Below, in pieces: positions 6,402 through 15,028 of a DNA stretch of 64,000 nt (positions within the stretch are counted from its first letter, which is position 1; the number at the start of each line of letters is the position of its first letter). Under the pieces are notes generated by a model. That model was given only the letters and a program-made list of their open reading frames with translations. It did not search any database and was not told the DNA's origin. The DNA is from Acidobacteriota bacterium (GTDB taxonomy: Bacteria > Acidobacteriota > Aminicenantia > Aminicenantales > Saccharicenantaceae). The stretch lies in assembly GCA_022711665.1 (NCBI GenBank), contig JAKLEN010000002.1:1-64000 (forward strand). The letters run 5' to 3'. The position numbers were made by a program, and so were the translations under genes.

Positions 6402-9230
6402 TTACCGGCCCGCCGGCCACGATGCCGTCCGCGGGATCCGGTACCGGACCGGCGCGTCGAAGCTCTTGTTCGGGAAGGCCAGGAACCTGCCGCCCCGGCC
6501 GCCGGCATCGAGCGCGAAACAGGGATCTTCCTTCAGGATGACGGTCGACCGGCCCTCCCCCGGCTCGATCCTTTCGATCGGGACGGAGTAAACCTCGCCC
6601 GTGGGAAAAGCCAGGTGGATGCGGTCGCCGTCGCCCTCGGCCAGCCGGCCCGAGACGACCAGGGACTTCTCGTCGACCTCGAGAACCGCGCCCTCGGGAG
6701 CCGGCGGCAGCTCGATGACGCAATCCCGGTACGCCAGGAGCGTCCCGTCGACGAGATAGGCGGTCTTGACCTTCCCGTTCTCGAGCCGGATGAAGCCGTA
6801 CCGGCCGGCCATACGGTACTTCCGGTCGCCGCCGCCCCAGAGATGGATGTCCTCGTATCGGCCGGACCTGACGACGACGGCCCGGCCGTCGCGTCCGATC
6901 CGGTCGAGGAAAGGCTTTTGGAAATACGGCTCGTAGACGGCGGTGAAGGAGCTCTCGAGCCCTCCGCCGGTCCCCGGCGCGCCCGCTTCGAGCGTCCGGC
7001 GGGCCACGATGACGGGCATCCAGAAATCCAGGGCCAGGGCCTGATCCTCGACGTATCTCCGGTTCTCCAGGCGCCTGGCCCGGCGGATCGACGGCACTTC
7101 GCCGAAGATGACCTCCGTCCCCCTGTTCCCCAGCATGGTCAGCCGCAGGGCCGAACCGTCGTCGGGCTTGACCCTGAACGTCGCCTGCCAATCCGCGTCG
7201 GTTCTGGCCGTCCGGACGTTCCGGACGAGGCCGAGGGAGTTCTTCACCTGGTCGTCGCGGCTGCCGGTCCCATTCTCGGTGTCCCACTTCACGAAGGCGC
7301 TCCCCGGCGGCAGCAGGGAGCCGGCCCGCGGCCGCAGCGGCAGCCCCGTCTCCAGGGCGCCGTCGAGATCGGCGTCGCCGTGCAGCAGCCAATCGTGCCG
7401 GGACCCCCCGGCCGCCTCGAAGATGTCGACAACGTAGCTCTTGTCCGGGGAGACGCCCACCAGGGCGACCGAGCGCTGGTACAACGAGGCCTTGGCGTAG
7501 GCCTTGTCGGACCTGACGGACATGAACTGGACGTCCGGATGCCCGGCGGCAAAGGCCAGGATCTTCCCGCCCATCGAGGAGGAACGGTCCAGCGCCTGGC
7601 TCGACTCGTCGATCATCACAAGGTTGTGGGCGAAGGTCGAGCCGGCGTAGGGCCGGAGCCAGGTGTGGGTGTAGCCGATATCCGGGAGCATCTCCCTGTC
7701 TTTGGCGAAGAGCTCGAGGCTCAGGCGGTCATAATGGAAGTGCCCGACGTGCCCCATGAACTGGAGCCGGGCCTGGACCTGGTCCCCGCCCCGGCCCCGG
7801 CCCAGCAAGCCGTGCCCGCAGGCCCACAGGAGCGCCGGCCCCGACGAGGCGGGGCGAGGCCCGAGGGGGACACGGCCGGCCCGCCCGGCGGTGTCGTAGA
7901 CGGAGGCCGGGGCGCCGTCGGGCACGACCAGGCCGCCGAGGGCCGCTCCGAGAAGCGAGATCCTCGGGACGAGCTCGCGGGGATCGAGGTTCAGATAGCG
8001 GACGCCGTCCTCGGCCCCGACGAAGCCCTCCGGATCGCTGTAGCCCTCGACCAGCCGCAGGTTCGAGAGGATGGCCTCGTAGACCCCCTGGCCGTAGCCG
8101 GGCGTCCCTTCCTTCCAGCTCCCGTCGGCGAAGAACTGGACCTCCATCCCCATCTTCGTCTGGATGATCCCGCCGTGGACGAATTCCGGCTCGCCGATGA
8201 TCCGGCCGCAGAGGAACGCGGCCTCGATGACGGCTCCGTCCATGTTCCCCAGGTAACGGGGATAGGTCCGGACGTAGTTCATGATCTGGCGGAAATAATC
8301 CTCGATCGCGGCCCGGGTGGGATCGTCGAGGACCTCGGCGATCTGGTCGTAGGCCCCGAGGAGATCGGTCGGGAACTCGTTGTAGAACCAATGCCCCGTG
8401 CTCATGCGCACGGAATGGTACGGATACGGGGTCTTGTAGCCGAGGGCGCTCTCTCCCGAGGGACGGGGAACGGGCATGACCCCGTCGGGCGGAGCGGGAA
8501 CGATGGGACAGTCGAAGAAGCAGCAGAACTCCTTCGGCCCCGAGGTGCCGTGGACGGGCATCTCCGGGTAGATCGCGGCGAAGCGCCTGATAATGACTGC
8601 GGCCTTGCGCGCGTACTCGGGCCGGCGGGTCTCGTTGTACACCCCGGCCAGGAGATAGGCGTTCTTGAGCAGCCATTCCCGTCTCTGGTTCTGCAGGCAG
8701 GCGTCCATGTAGAACGGCCGGCCGTCCTTCCCGGGATAATAGCGGTAGGTCTGGCGCGTGCCGGCCGGGGAGACGATCTCCGTCGCTTCCGTCAGCGGAT
8801 ACCGGGCGCTGGGATAGACCTCGCCGCAGTGCTTGCACCGGATCTGGTCGGGCTTGCCCGGCGTCCAGGCCAGGTTCGCGCTGGAGAACTGGATGCCGCC
8901 GCCGCAGTTCGGGCAGCCCACGTTGCTGAAGCCGGCCAGGGGGGCGTTCCAGGCGTCGAGCGTGCCGTCCGGAACGCTCATGACCTCCGCGGCCTGCCGG
9001 ATGCCGTCCTCGACCGATTCGACGTAGAGCCCGTAGTAGGGAATCCGAAACGGCGCCGTGATCGGGAAAACGGGATGCTTCACGGCGGCGGCCGGGCCGC
9101 ACGGCGCCGGCCGCGGCGAGAAAAGGCCGAGGAGAGCGATGATCGACGCGCCGGCGAAACGGCGCCGGGCGGGCGGCAGAGAGCGGTTGCGGCTGCGGCT
9201 CGGCAAAGGTGACACGGAAGGCCTCCTCAT
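6402..9230 (-). CDS. Heparinase II/III-like polysaccharide lyase (exported)
   Basis: This protein of 942 residues has an N-terminal basic stretch with ARRRFAGAS followed by a hydrophobic segment (IIALLGLF), a secretion signal that may be Tat-type. A zinc-ribbon-like pair, CPNCGG and CKHCGEVYP, sits near residues 95-135. The middle is the expected alpha-toroid of heparinase/alginate-lyase type enzymes. Residues about 490-700 carry the heparinase II/III-like C-domain pattern HYDRLSLELFAKDREML. The family cleaves uronate-containing polysaccharides by beta-elimination. Start: ATG at 9230 with AGGATC upstream; a longer frame reaching 9326 would run across the promoter. The polymer attacked (heparin-like, alginate-like or other) is not decidable. 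Confidence 0.85.
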   Translation of the reverse strand: MRRPSVSPLPSRSRNRSLPPARRRFAGASIIALLGLFSPRPAPCGPAAAVKHPVFPITAPFRIPYYGLYVESVEDGIRQAAEVMSVPDGTLDAWNAPLAGFSNVGCPNCGGGIQFSSANLAWTPGKPDQIRCKHCGEVYPSARYPLTEATEIVSPAGTRQTYRYYPGKDGRPFYMDACLQNQRREWLLKNAYLLAGVYNETRRPEYARKAAVIIRRFAAIYPEMPVHGTSGPKEFCCFFDCPIVPAPPDGVMPVPRPSGESALGYKTPYPYHSVRMSTGHWFYNEFPTDLLGAYDQIAEVLDDPTRAAIEDYFRQIMNYVRTYPRYLGNMDGAVIEAAFLCGRIIGEPEFVHGGIIQTKMGMEVQFFADGSWKEGTPGYGQGVYEAILSNLRLVEGYSDPEGFVGAEDGVRYLNLDPRELVPRISLLGAALGGLVVPDGAPASVYDTAGRAGRVPLGPRPASSGPALLWACGHGLLGRGRGGDQVQARLQFMGHVGHFHYDRLSLELFAKDREMLPDIGYTHTWLRPYAGSTFAHNLVMIDESSQALDRSSSMGGKILAFAAGHPDVQFMSVRSDKAYAKASLYQRSVALVGVSPDKSYVVDIFEAAGGSRHDWLLHGDADLDGALETGLPLRPRAGSLLPPGSAFVKWDTENGTGSRDDQVKNSLGLVRNVRTARTDADWQATFRVKPDDGSALRLTMLGNRGTEVIFGEVPSIRRARRLENRRYVEDQALALDFWMPVIVARRTLEAGAPGTGGGLESSFTAVYEPYFQKPFLDRIGRDGRAVVVRSGRYEDIHLWGGGDRKYRMAGRYGFIRLENGKVKTAYLVDGTLLAYRDCVIELPPAPEGAVLEVDEKSLVVSGRLAEGDGDRIHLAFPTGEVYSVPIERIEPGEGRSTVILKEDPCFALDAGGRGGRFLAFPNKSFDAPVRYRIPRTASWPAGR

Positions 9231-9261
9231 TGATCCTGCGGCTTGGGCCCGGGCCCGACGG

Positions 9262-9290
9262 ATTATAGGCGCAGTCCGCCGCTTGTTCAA
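9262..9290 (-). promoter_or_regulatory. Sigma70-type promoter for the heparinase-like gene
   Basis: On the minus strand TTGAAC (9290-9285), 17 bases, then a perfect TATAAT (9267-9262). The predicted start of transcription is about 25 bases upstream of the ATG at 9230, supporting that start over the longer frame. Confidence 0.65.
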
Positions 9291-9309
9291 CATTTCTTCC
9301 GCATCCGTG

Positions 9310-9340
9310 TTGACAAGTCCGGCCAAATGGACTTTATTCT
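9310..9340 (+). promoter_or_regulatory. Probable promoter for the beta-helix gene
   Basis: TTGACA at 9310-9315 is followed by TATTCT at 9335-9340 (19-base spacing, slightly long). A short A/T palindrome (CGGAAAAA...TTTTTTCCG, about 9347-9364) lies in the leader. The promoter is back to back with the heparinase promoter, so the two genes form a divergent pair. Confidence 0.45.
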
Positions 9341-9387
9341 AGGCGCCGGAAAAATTTTTTTCCGACGATCACGCAAGGAGGCAACCG

Positions 9388-10716
9388 ATGAAGAAGCTTG
9401 TGCTGGGGCTGGCCCTCGCGGCCGGCGCCCTTGTCGCTTATGGAACGGCCGGCCAGGCCGCGGCCGCGGTCGTTGACGCCAGGACGAGCGCGGCCATCCA
9501 ACAGGCCGTCGACAGGACAGCCGCGGCCGGCGGCGGAACGGTCTTCCTGCCCGCCGGCGAATACGCCCTCAGGTCGGCCATCAGGCTTCGGGACAACATC
9601 ACCCTGCGGGGAGAGGGCCGGGCGACGGTCCTGAAAAGGGTCCCCTTTGTCCAGGTCCCCCTGGCCGCGGACGCCGGGAAGGGAACCCGGGAGGTCCGGG
9701 TCAAGGACACGGCGGGCTTCGAGGCAGGGATGGAGGTCCTTTGCTGGGATACCGAGAACTTCGACGCCGTGACGATGGATCGGTCCTGGGCTCTGGTCAA
9801 GAAGGTCGAGAAGGACCGGATCATCCTGGACCGGGACCTGCGCCAGGCCTATCTCGTGGCCAAGGGCGCCATCCTGACCAACGCCTTCTACGGCGTTCAC
9901 GGGGCCGGCGTCTCCGGGGCCCGTGTCGTCGACCTGACGATCGACGGCGGCTTCCGGGACTCGGAGCGGGACTTCGTTTTCACGGAGCCGGGGGGCTACG
10001 CCGGCGGCGGGGCCTACAAGACCGGGCACCAGCAGATGGGCATCCAGTTCACCGACTGCACGGACTGTCAGGCCGTCAACTGCCGGGTCTTCCACTGCGG
10101 CGGCAACGGCATCAGCGCCTCGGGCGGCGAGAACATCCGCTTCATCGGCTGCGACAGCTTCGCCAACGGCTGGCACGGCTATCACCTGGGGCTCTCCAAG
10201 CAGGGCGCGACCCGCTGCGTCATGCAGAACTGCCGGGCCCACCATAACGCCATGGTCGGCGTCTACGTCTGCTGGAACGTGCTCGAAGGCGTCTTCACCG
10301 GGAACCACGTGACCGACAACCGGGGCGACGGGTTCCTGATCGGGCCCTACGACGAGCGCAACGTCTTCTCCGGCAACATCATCAGCCGCAACGGCGGCTG
10401 CGGCATCATCGCCGTCCGGCGCGCCTTCGCCGGGCGCTCCAACACGTTCGTCGACAACATCCTCTGCGACAACGGCGTCCCGGGCAAGACCCCGGCGATC
10501 TGGCTGCAGAGCCCCGAGGACGGGACCTACGAGTATTACAGCTTCTCGAAGAACCTGATCATCGAAACGAGGCCCGTTCCGGCCCCCGGCGCCCCGGCGC
10601 TCCGCCTCGACGAGAAGACGGATCACATCACAGTCTCCGGCAACATCCTGCAGGGGCCCTGGGCCGCCGGCGTCGAGAACCGGTCGACGGGCAAGTCCAA
10701 CAGCATAACGGATTGA
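9388..10716 (+). CDS. Exported right-handed beta-helix protein
   Basis: This 442-residue protein has a clear signal peptide (MKKLVLGLALAAGALVAYG...AAA). The start VVDARTSAAIQQAVDRTAA followed by GGGTVFLPAGEYAL is the typical opening of pectate-lyase/GH28-like beta-helix proteins. Asn-rich rungs follow (CRVFHCGGNGISASGGENI, FTGNHVTDNRGDGF, FSGNIISRNGGCGI), as in NosD/parallel beta-helix (PF13229) proteins. Such proteins are lyases, hydrolases or epimerases acting on uronate polysaccharides, or non-catalytic binders. AAGGAGG precedes the ATG. Divergence from the heparinase-like gene supports a shared polysaccharide substrate, but catalytic residues cannot be assigned. Confidence 0.8.
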   Translation: MKKLVLGLALAAGALVAYGTAGQAAAAVVDARTSAAIQQAVDRTAAAGGGTVFLPAGEYALRSAIRLRDNITLRGEGRATVLKRVPFVQVPLAADAGKGTREVRVKDTAGFEAGMEVLCWDTENFDAVTMDRSWALVKKVEKDRIILDRDLRQAYLVAKGAILTNAFYGVHGAGVSGARVVDLTIDGGFRDSERDFVFTEPGGYAGGGAYKTGHQQMGIQFTDCTDCQAVNCRVFHCGGNGISASGGENIRFIGCDSFANGWHGYHLGLSKQGATRCVMQNCRAHHNAMVGVYVCWNVLEGVFTGNHVTDNRGDGFLIGPYDERNVFSGNIISRNGGCGIIAVRRAFAGRSNTFVDNILCDNGVPGKTPAIWLQSPEDGTYEYYSFSKNLIIETRPVPAPGAPALRLDEKTDHITVSGNILQGPWAAGVENRSTGKSNSITD

Positions 10717-10751
10717 CGCCTCCGGGGGCGGCGCGCGGAGGGACCGCGTCC

Positions 10752-11495
10752 ATGGACGAGAAGATACGGCGGGCGGCCCGGATCCTGCGGGAAGCCCGGC
10801 ACGCCATCGCCTTCACCGGGGCCGGCATCAGCGTCGAGAGCGGGGTGCCGGCCTTCCGGGGGGCCCAGGGCCTGTGGACGAAGTACGATCCGAAGGTCCT
10901 GGAGATCCATTACTTCCTGGAGAACGGCGAGGAGTGCTGGCCCTCCATCAAGGAGATCTTCTACGACCACTTCGGAAAGGCCGAGCCTAACGCCGCCCAC
11001 CGGGCCCTGGCCCGGATGGAACAGGCCGACCGGCTGAAGTGCGTCGTCACGCAGAACATCGACAACCTGCACCAGCGGGCCGGCAGCCGCGCCGTCTACG
11101 AGTTCCACGGCAATTCGAGCCGCCTCCTCTGCCTCCGCTGCGGGGCCGTGGTCGCCGCCGGCCAGGTCGATTGGAACGATCTCCCGCCCCGCTGCCCCGG
11201 GGACCGGAGCATCCTCAAGCCGGACTTCGTTTTTTTCGGCGAGGCCATCCCGGCCCCGGCCGCCGAGGGGGCCTTCGAGAACGCCGACCGGTCGGACGTC
11301 TGCCTGGTGATCGGCTCGACGGGCGAGGTGACCCCGGCGGCCTACGTGCCGATCAGGGCCAAGGCCAAGGGGGCCTGCATCATCGAGGTCAATCCGGAGG
11401 AATCGAGGTTCACGGCGGAGGTGACCGACATCTTCCTCCAGGGCAAGGCCGGGGAGGTCCTGCGGGCCATCGAGCGGGAGCTCTTCGGCGATTGA
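10752..11495 (+). CDS. Sir2-family NAD-dependent protein deacylase
   Basis: A 247-residue sirtuin. The NAD-binding motifs are intact: FTGAGISVESGVPAFRG, TQNIDNLHQRAG and GSTGEVTPA. The catalytic His is in YEFHGN. The zinc module begins with CLRC, but the second pair is incomplete: PPRCPGDRSILKP has one Cys where CPxCGG is usual. Zinc binding may be altered, or another residue may serve. The start chosen is the ATG at 10752, preceded by GGAG; an alternative TTG at 10713 overlaps the previous stop. It probably removes acyl groups from lysines using NAD. It follows the beta-helix gene by 35 bases, which need not mean shared function. Confidence 0.88.
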   Translation: MDEKIRRAARILREARHAIAFTGAGISVESGVPAFRGAQGLWTKYDPKVLEIHYFLENGEECWPSIKEIFYDHFGKAEPNAAHRALARMEQADRLKCVVTQNIDNLHQRAGSRAVYEFHGNSSRLLCLRCGAVVAAGQVDWNDLPPRCPGDRSILKPDFVFFGEAIPAPAAEGAFENADRSDVCLVIGSTGEVTPAAYVPIRAKAKGACIIEVNPEESRFTAEVTDIFLQGKAGEVLRAIERELFGD

Positions 11496-11514
11496 GATCC
11501 CGCCGGCGACAGGA

Positions 11515-13026
11515 TCAGCGGCCGATTTTCCTGGCGACCAGGTAGCCGGCGCCGATGGCGCTGGGAATGCCGCCGATCTGTCCGGCCCAGCTCGAGCCGA
11601 TCCAGAGGTTCCGGACCGGCGTCGTCACCGCGGCCGCGAACGCACCGCCCTTGTAGAACGGCTTCCGGGGATTCCACGACCATCCGGACGTCGCGCCGTC
11701 GGTGTTCCCGGTGTAGCGCTCGTACGTCAGCGGCGTCGCCGCGTCCGCGAACTCGACGGCCGCGCCGAGGCCGGGGACGACCGCCTCGGCCCGGGCCACG
11801 AGCCGGTCCCTGACCCGCGCTTTCAGCGCCCGGTAGGCCCCGGGATCGCCGCGGCGCCAATCATCCTGCCAATGCCCGGGGCAGACAGACTGGATCATGA
11901 GCGACGACCGGCCCTCGGGAGCCAGCTCCGGATTGACCAGCGACGGCGAATAGAGCGAGAACCCGTCCTTGTCGAAATGGTCCGCCGCCTTGGCGTCATC
12001 CGGGTCCACGTCGCGGTCGAGCGGCATGAAGGCGACGGAATGGCTCTTCATCTTCGACAGGAGCTCGGGTCCGCTCATCCGCAGACCGAGATAGACGGTG
12101 AAGATGCCTTCGGACACGGAGGCCTCGCGGATCTTCCGCCGCTGCGCCTCCGGCACGATCGACGGGTCGTCGAGGAGGCTCAGCAACGTCTTCTTGTAGT
12201 CGCAGCCGGAGACGACCGCGTCGGCGGCGAACCGCTCGCCCTTGGAGACGACGCCGACGGCCGCCCCGCCGCTCGTCAGGATGCGCTCGACCGGCGCCGA
12301 CAGCCGCAGGTCGCCGCCCCGCTCGCGGAAGCGGTCCGCCAGCAGGTCGGCCCAGCGCTGCATGCCATCCCGGACGTGCCAGTAATCTTCTTCCATGACC
12401 AGGAACATCCCGGCCTGGGTCGAGACCTCCATCTTCGGGTACCCGAGGCCGGTGAAGAACCGGAAGACGGGCGTCCCGGGCCGGAAATACCCGGCGGCGA
12501 GCTCGTCGACCGTCATCCCCTTGACCCGGCGCTTGCTCAGGACGAACCGCGGGCCGGCGACGGCATAGGGCAGGATGGCCTTGACCCGCGCCAGGCCCGA
12601 GAACTGGGTCGGGAGCGGCCGTATGGCAAGCGGGCGCATGGCGGCTATGACCGGCTCGAGCCGGCCCAGGTAGCCGTCGATCCCGGCCCGGTCTTCGGGG
12701 AAGGCGGCGCAGAGCGCCTCTTTCAGGGCGGACCAGGAATCCATCATGAAATCGAAACGCGGCGAGACCAGCCGCATCCTCATCCGGACGAGGGGCAGGC
12801 GGCCGGCCAGGCCCAGGTCGGCCATCAGTTTCTCGAAGACCCCGCTGCTCTCGAACGACAGCGTTCCGCTCTCGAAATAATAGCCTTGGCGCCGGAAGCC
12901 GGCCGTGTACCCGCCGGGACGGGCGTAGGACTCGAAGATCGTGACCTTGTGACCGCGATCCGCCAGGAGATTGGCGGTGGTCAGCCCGCCCAGTCCGGCC
13001 CCGATGACGGCGATCGTTTTCGGCAT
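11515..13026 (-). CDS. Phytoene desaturase/isomerase-like FAD oxidoreductase
   Basis: A 503-residue flavoprotein of the CrtI/CrtISO-like amine-oxidase superfamily. The dinucleotide-binding motif IAVIGAGLGGLTTANLLADRG is at the N-terminus with the following ESYARPGGYTAGFRRQG, and the C-terminal FAD motif is LWIGSSWAGQIGGIPSAIGAG. Family members desaturate or isomerise carotenoids or saturate retinoids and similar lipids. No phytoene synthase or other crt gene is in the window, so carotenoid synthesis is only one possibility. The ATG at 13026 has GGAGGG upstream; an upstream in-frame GTG at 13038 is less likely. It is transcribed alone from a promoter at 13109-13138. Confidence 0.85.
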   Translation of the reverse strand: MPKTIAVIGAGLGGLTTANLLADRGHKVTIFESYARPGGYTAGFRRQGYYFESGTLSFESSGVFEKLMADLGLAGRLPLVRMRMRLVSPRFDFMMDSWSALKEALCAAFPEDRAGIDGYLGRLEPVIAAMRPLAIRPLPTQFSGLARVKAILPYAVAGPRFVLSKRRVKGMTVDELAAGYFRPGTPVFRFFTGLGYPKMEVSTQAGMFLVMEEDYWHVRDGMQRWADLLADRFRERGGDLRLSAPVERILTSGGAAVGVVSKGERFAADAVVSGCDYKKTLLSLLDDPSIVPEAQRRKIREASVSEGIFTVYLGLRMSGPELLSKMKSHSVAFMPLDRDVDPDDAKAADHFDKDGFSLYSPSLVNPELAPEGRSSLMIQSVCPGHWQDDWRRGDPGAYRALKARVRDRLVARAEAVVPGLGAAVEFADAATPLTYERYTGNTDGATSGWSWNPRKPFYKGGAFAAAVTTPVRNLWIGSSWAGQIGGIPSAIGAGYLVARKIGR

Positions 13027-13080
13027 GATGCCCTCCACGCGATTTCCGGCGTCCCGGCCCGGCGGCTCCGAAGGAGCCCG

Positions 13081-13099
13081 GGCGCTTGGCGCCTTTTTT
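13081..13099 (+). terminator. Small terminator-like hairpin
   Basis: GGCGC-TTG-GCGCC followed by six T residues on the plus strand. No plus-strand gene ends just before it, so it may block antisense or read-through transcription ahead of the ABC-F promoter. Short stem; weak call. Confidence 0.3.
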
Positions 13100-13108
13100 C
13101 CGAAGACG

Positions 13109-13138
13109 AGGATATTCCCGGCCCCCGGCAGGTGTCAA
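13109..13138 (-). promoter_or_regulatory. Promoter for the desaturase-like gene
   Basis: On the minus strand TTGACA (13138-13133), 18 bases, TATCCT (13114-13109). The same box pair occurs before the transglutaminase operon. Confidence 0.5.
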
Positions 13139-13154
13139 GGACGAGAGGTCCGGT

Positions 13155-13184
13155 TTGACCCGGCCCGGCGCGGTCTGCTATGCT
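13155..13184 (+). promoter_or_regulatory. Extended -10 promoter for the ABC-F gene
   Basis: TTGACC at 13155-13160, 18 bases, then TATGCT at 13179-13184 preceded by TG one base upstream (TGCTATGCT, extended -10). The predicted transcript starts near 13191, leaving a leader of about 205 bases before the ABC-F start. Confidence 0.55.
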
Positions 13185-13196
13185 GATGCCATCCAC

Positions 13197-13289
13197 GGGA
13201 GGCCGTCCATGAGGAACTGACGCAAGCATCCGCCAGCGCGCACGAATGACCGGTTCGCCGGCCGGCGAGGACGCGCGGCCCGCTTGCGT
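13197..13289 (+). promoter_or_regulatory. Leader with three-codon upstream ORF and long-range hairpin
   Basis: GGGAGG at 13197-13202 precedes ATG AGG AAC TGA at 13209-13220 (Met-Arg-Asn-stop). The last base of that stop begins a perfect eight-base inverted repeat, ACGCAAGC (13220-13227) with GCTTGCGT (13282-13289), enclosing G+C-rich pairs. Many antibiotic-resistance ABC-F genes are controlled by ribosome stalling on short leader ORFs. The same logic is possible here but is inference. The rest of the 370-base gap 13027-13396 shows two divergent promoters and nothing else I recognise. Confidence 0.4.
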
Positions 13290-13396
13290 GGGTTCCCCGG
13301 GAGCTTGGCCTCTCCTCCCCCATCCATCCTCTCGTGACCGACGCGGCCGGCGCGACGCGCCCCGATGCCGGGCCGCGGACGCTCCAGGAGGATCCC

Positions 13397-14911
13397 ATGT
13401 CATCGAGATATGTAGTTTTCGAAGATGTTTCGTTCTCTTTCGATCCGCTGCCGCAGCCGATCCTGTCCGGCTTCAGCGCCGCCTTCCCCGAGGGCTGGAG
13501 CGGCATCGTCGGCGCGAACGGCGCGGGCAAGACCACGTTCCTGAAGCTGGCCTGCGGCCTGCTCGAGCCGGCTGCGGGCCGCGTGGGGCGGCCCGGGACG
13601 GCCGTCTATTGCGCCCAGCGCACGGACGAGATCCCCGCCGATCTCGAGACGCTCCTGGGATCGGACGAGCCTCCGGCCCGCCGGATCAGGGACGAGCTCG
13701 GCCTGGAAGGCGATTGGGCCCGGCGCTGGGCCTCTCTCAGCCACGGCGAGCGGAAACGTGCCCAGATAGCCGCCGCCCTGTGGCGCCGCCCCGCCGCGCT
13801 GGCCCTCGACGAACCGACCAACCACATCGACGCCGAGGCCAGGCGGATGCTCATCGCCGCGCTCGGCCGGTACGGCGGCGTTGGCCTGCTAGTCAGCCAC
13901 GACCGGGAGCTCCTCGACGGGCTGTGCGGGCGCTGCCTGTTCCTCGATCCGCCCGACGCCGTCCTGCGGCCGGGCTCCTATGCCGACGGCCGGCGGGAGG
14001 CGGATCGGGAGGAAAGCGCCGCGGCCCGGCGCAAGGACGCGGCCCGCAAGGAGGGCGCCAGGCTCGAGGCGGAGGCCCGCCGCCGGGCGGCCCAGGCGCG
14101 GCGGGCGGCGCTTACGCACACGAAAAAGAGGCTCGACCCGGGGGACAGGGACGGACGGGGCCGCATCGACCTGGCCAGGCTGACGGGCGTGGACGGCCGG
14201 GCGGCCAAGCGGGCGGCGCGGATGAGGGACCGGTCCGAAGAGGCCCGCCGGGCCGCGGACGGCATCCGGGTCCGCAAGCGCTATGAGCTCGGCATCTGGA
14301 TCGACGGCGAGCGCTCCCGCCGCGACGCGCTTTTCACCCTGCCCGAGGGCGTCATCCCGCTCGGCGGCGGACGGTCGCTTTATCACCCGGATCTCGCCAT
14401 GGCGCCCGGCGACCGGGTCGGCCTCACCGGGCCCAACGGGAGCGGCAAGAGCACGCTCGTCCGGCGCATCCTGGACCGGATCGACCTGCCTGCCGGCCGG
14501 TTGACCTATCTCGCCCAGGAGATCGACCTGGCCTCGTCCCGCGGGGTCCTCGAGGAGATCCGGCGGCAGCCGGCCGCGGCGCTCGGCCGGATCATGACCG
14601 TGGTCAGCCGGCTGGGCTCGCGGCCGGCCGGCCTTCTGGGCACGTCCGAACCCAGCCCGGGAGAGGTGCGCAAGCTCCTCCTGGCCCTCGGCATCGCCCG
14701 GAGCCCCCACCTGATCGTCATGGACGAGCCGACCAACCATCTCGATCTACCCTCGATCGAATGCCTGGAAGAGGCGCTGGCGGATTGCCCCTGCGGGCTG
14801 CTGCTGGTCAGCCACGACGAGGGGCTGCTGGGGCGGCTGACGACGGCGCGCTGGCACATCGAGCGGCCGGAGGCCGGAGGACCCGATCAGGCCAGGTTGA
14901 CGATCCGCTGA
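13397..14911 (+). CDS. ABC-F family ATPase
   Basis: A 504-residue protein with two ABC nucleotide-binding domains and no membrane segment. NBD1 has Walker A GANGAGKTT, signature LSHGERKRAQIA and Walker B LALDEPTNHID. NBD2 has GPNGSGKST, a degenerate signature SPGEVRKL and IVMDEPTNHLD. Both carry the ABC-F catalytic Glu and switch His (LVSHD). The linker (about residues 190-300) is very rich in Arg, Ala and Lys, a charged arm as in ribosome-acting ABC-F proteins. These act on the ribosome as translation factors or protect it against antibiotics. The ATG at 13397 has CAGGAGG before it. The structured leader hints at an inducible resistance or stress role. Confidence 0.9.
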   Translation: MSSRYVVFEDVSFSFDPLPQPILSGFSAAFPEGWSGIVGANGAGKTTFLKLACGLLEPAAGRVGRPGTAVYCAQRTDEIPADLETLLGSDEPPARRIRDELGLEGDWARRWASLSHGERKRAQIAAALWRRPAALALDEPTNHIDAEARRMLIAALGRYGGVGLLVSHDRELLDGLCGRCLFLDPPDAVLRPGSYADGRREADREESAAARRKDAARKEGARLEAEARRRAAQARRAALTHTKKRLDPGDRDGRGRIDLARLTGVDGRAAKRAARMRDRSEEARRAADGIRVRKRYELGIWIDGERSRRDALFTLPEGVIPLGGGRSLYHPDLAMAPGDRVGLTGPNGSGKSTLVRRILDRIDLPAGRLTYLAQEIDLASSRGVLEEIRRQPAAALGRIMTVVSRLGSRPAGLLGTSEPSPGEVRKLLLALGIARSPHLIVMDEPTNHLDLPSIECLEEALADCPCGLLLVSHDEGLLGRLTTARWHIERPEAGGPDQARLTIR

Positions 14912-15028
14912 GCCGGTTGGCCGCGGCTTCGGCGGCCGGGACGGCCGGACGGTCCGCGGTCATGGCGGAATCCCCCCGGTTGTGCTTTAATAGATTTCTG
15001 CCCGGTACCCTGATCGGAGAAAAAAGCC

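Noticed and set aside
6378-9212. Long plus-strand open frame (944 codons) opposite the heparinase-like gene
   Set aside because: Low-complexity Arg/Gly/Pro/Asp composition, no domains and full overlap with a well-supported gene; a by-product of high G+C.
9347-9364. A/T palindrome as a terminator between the divergent heparinase and beta-helix genes
   Set aside because: No gene on either strand ends here; it lies in the beta-helix leader downstream of its promoter.
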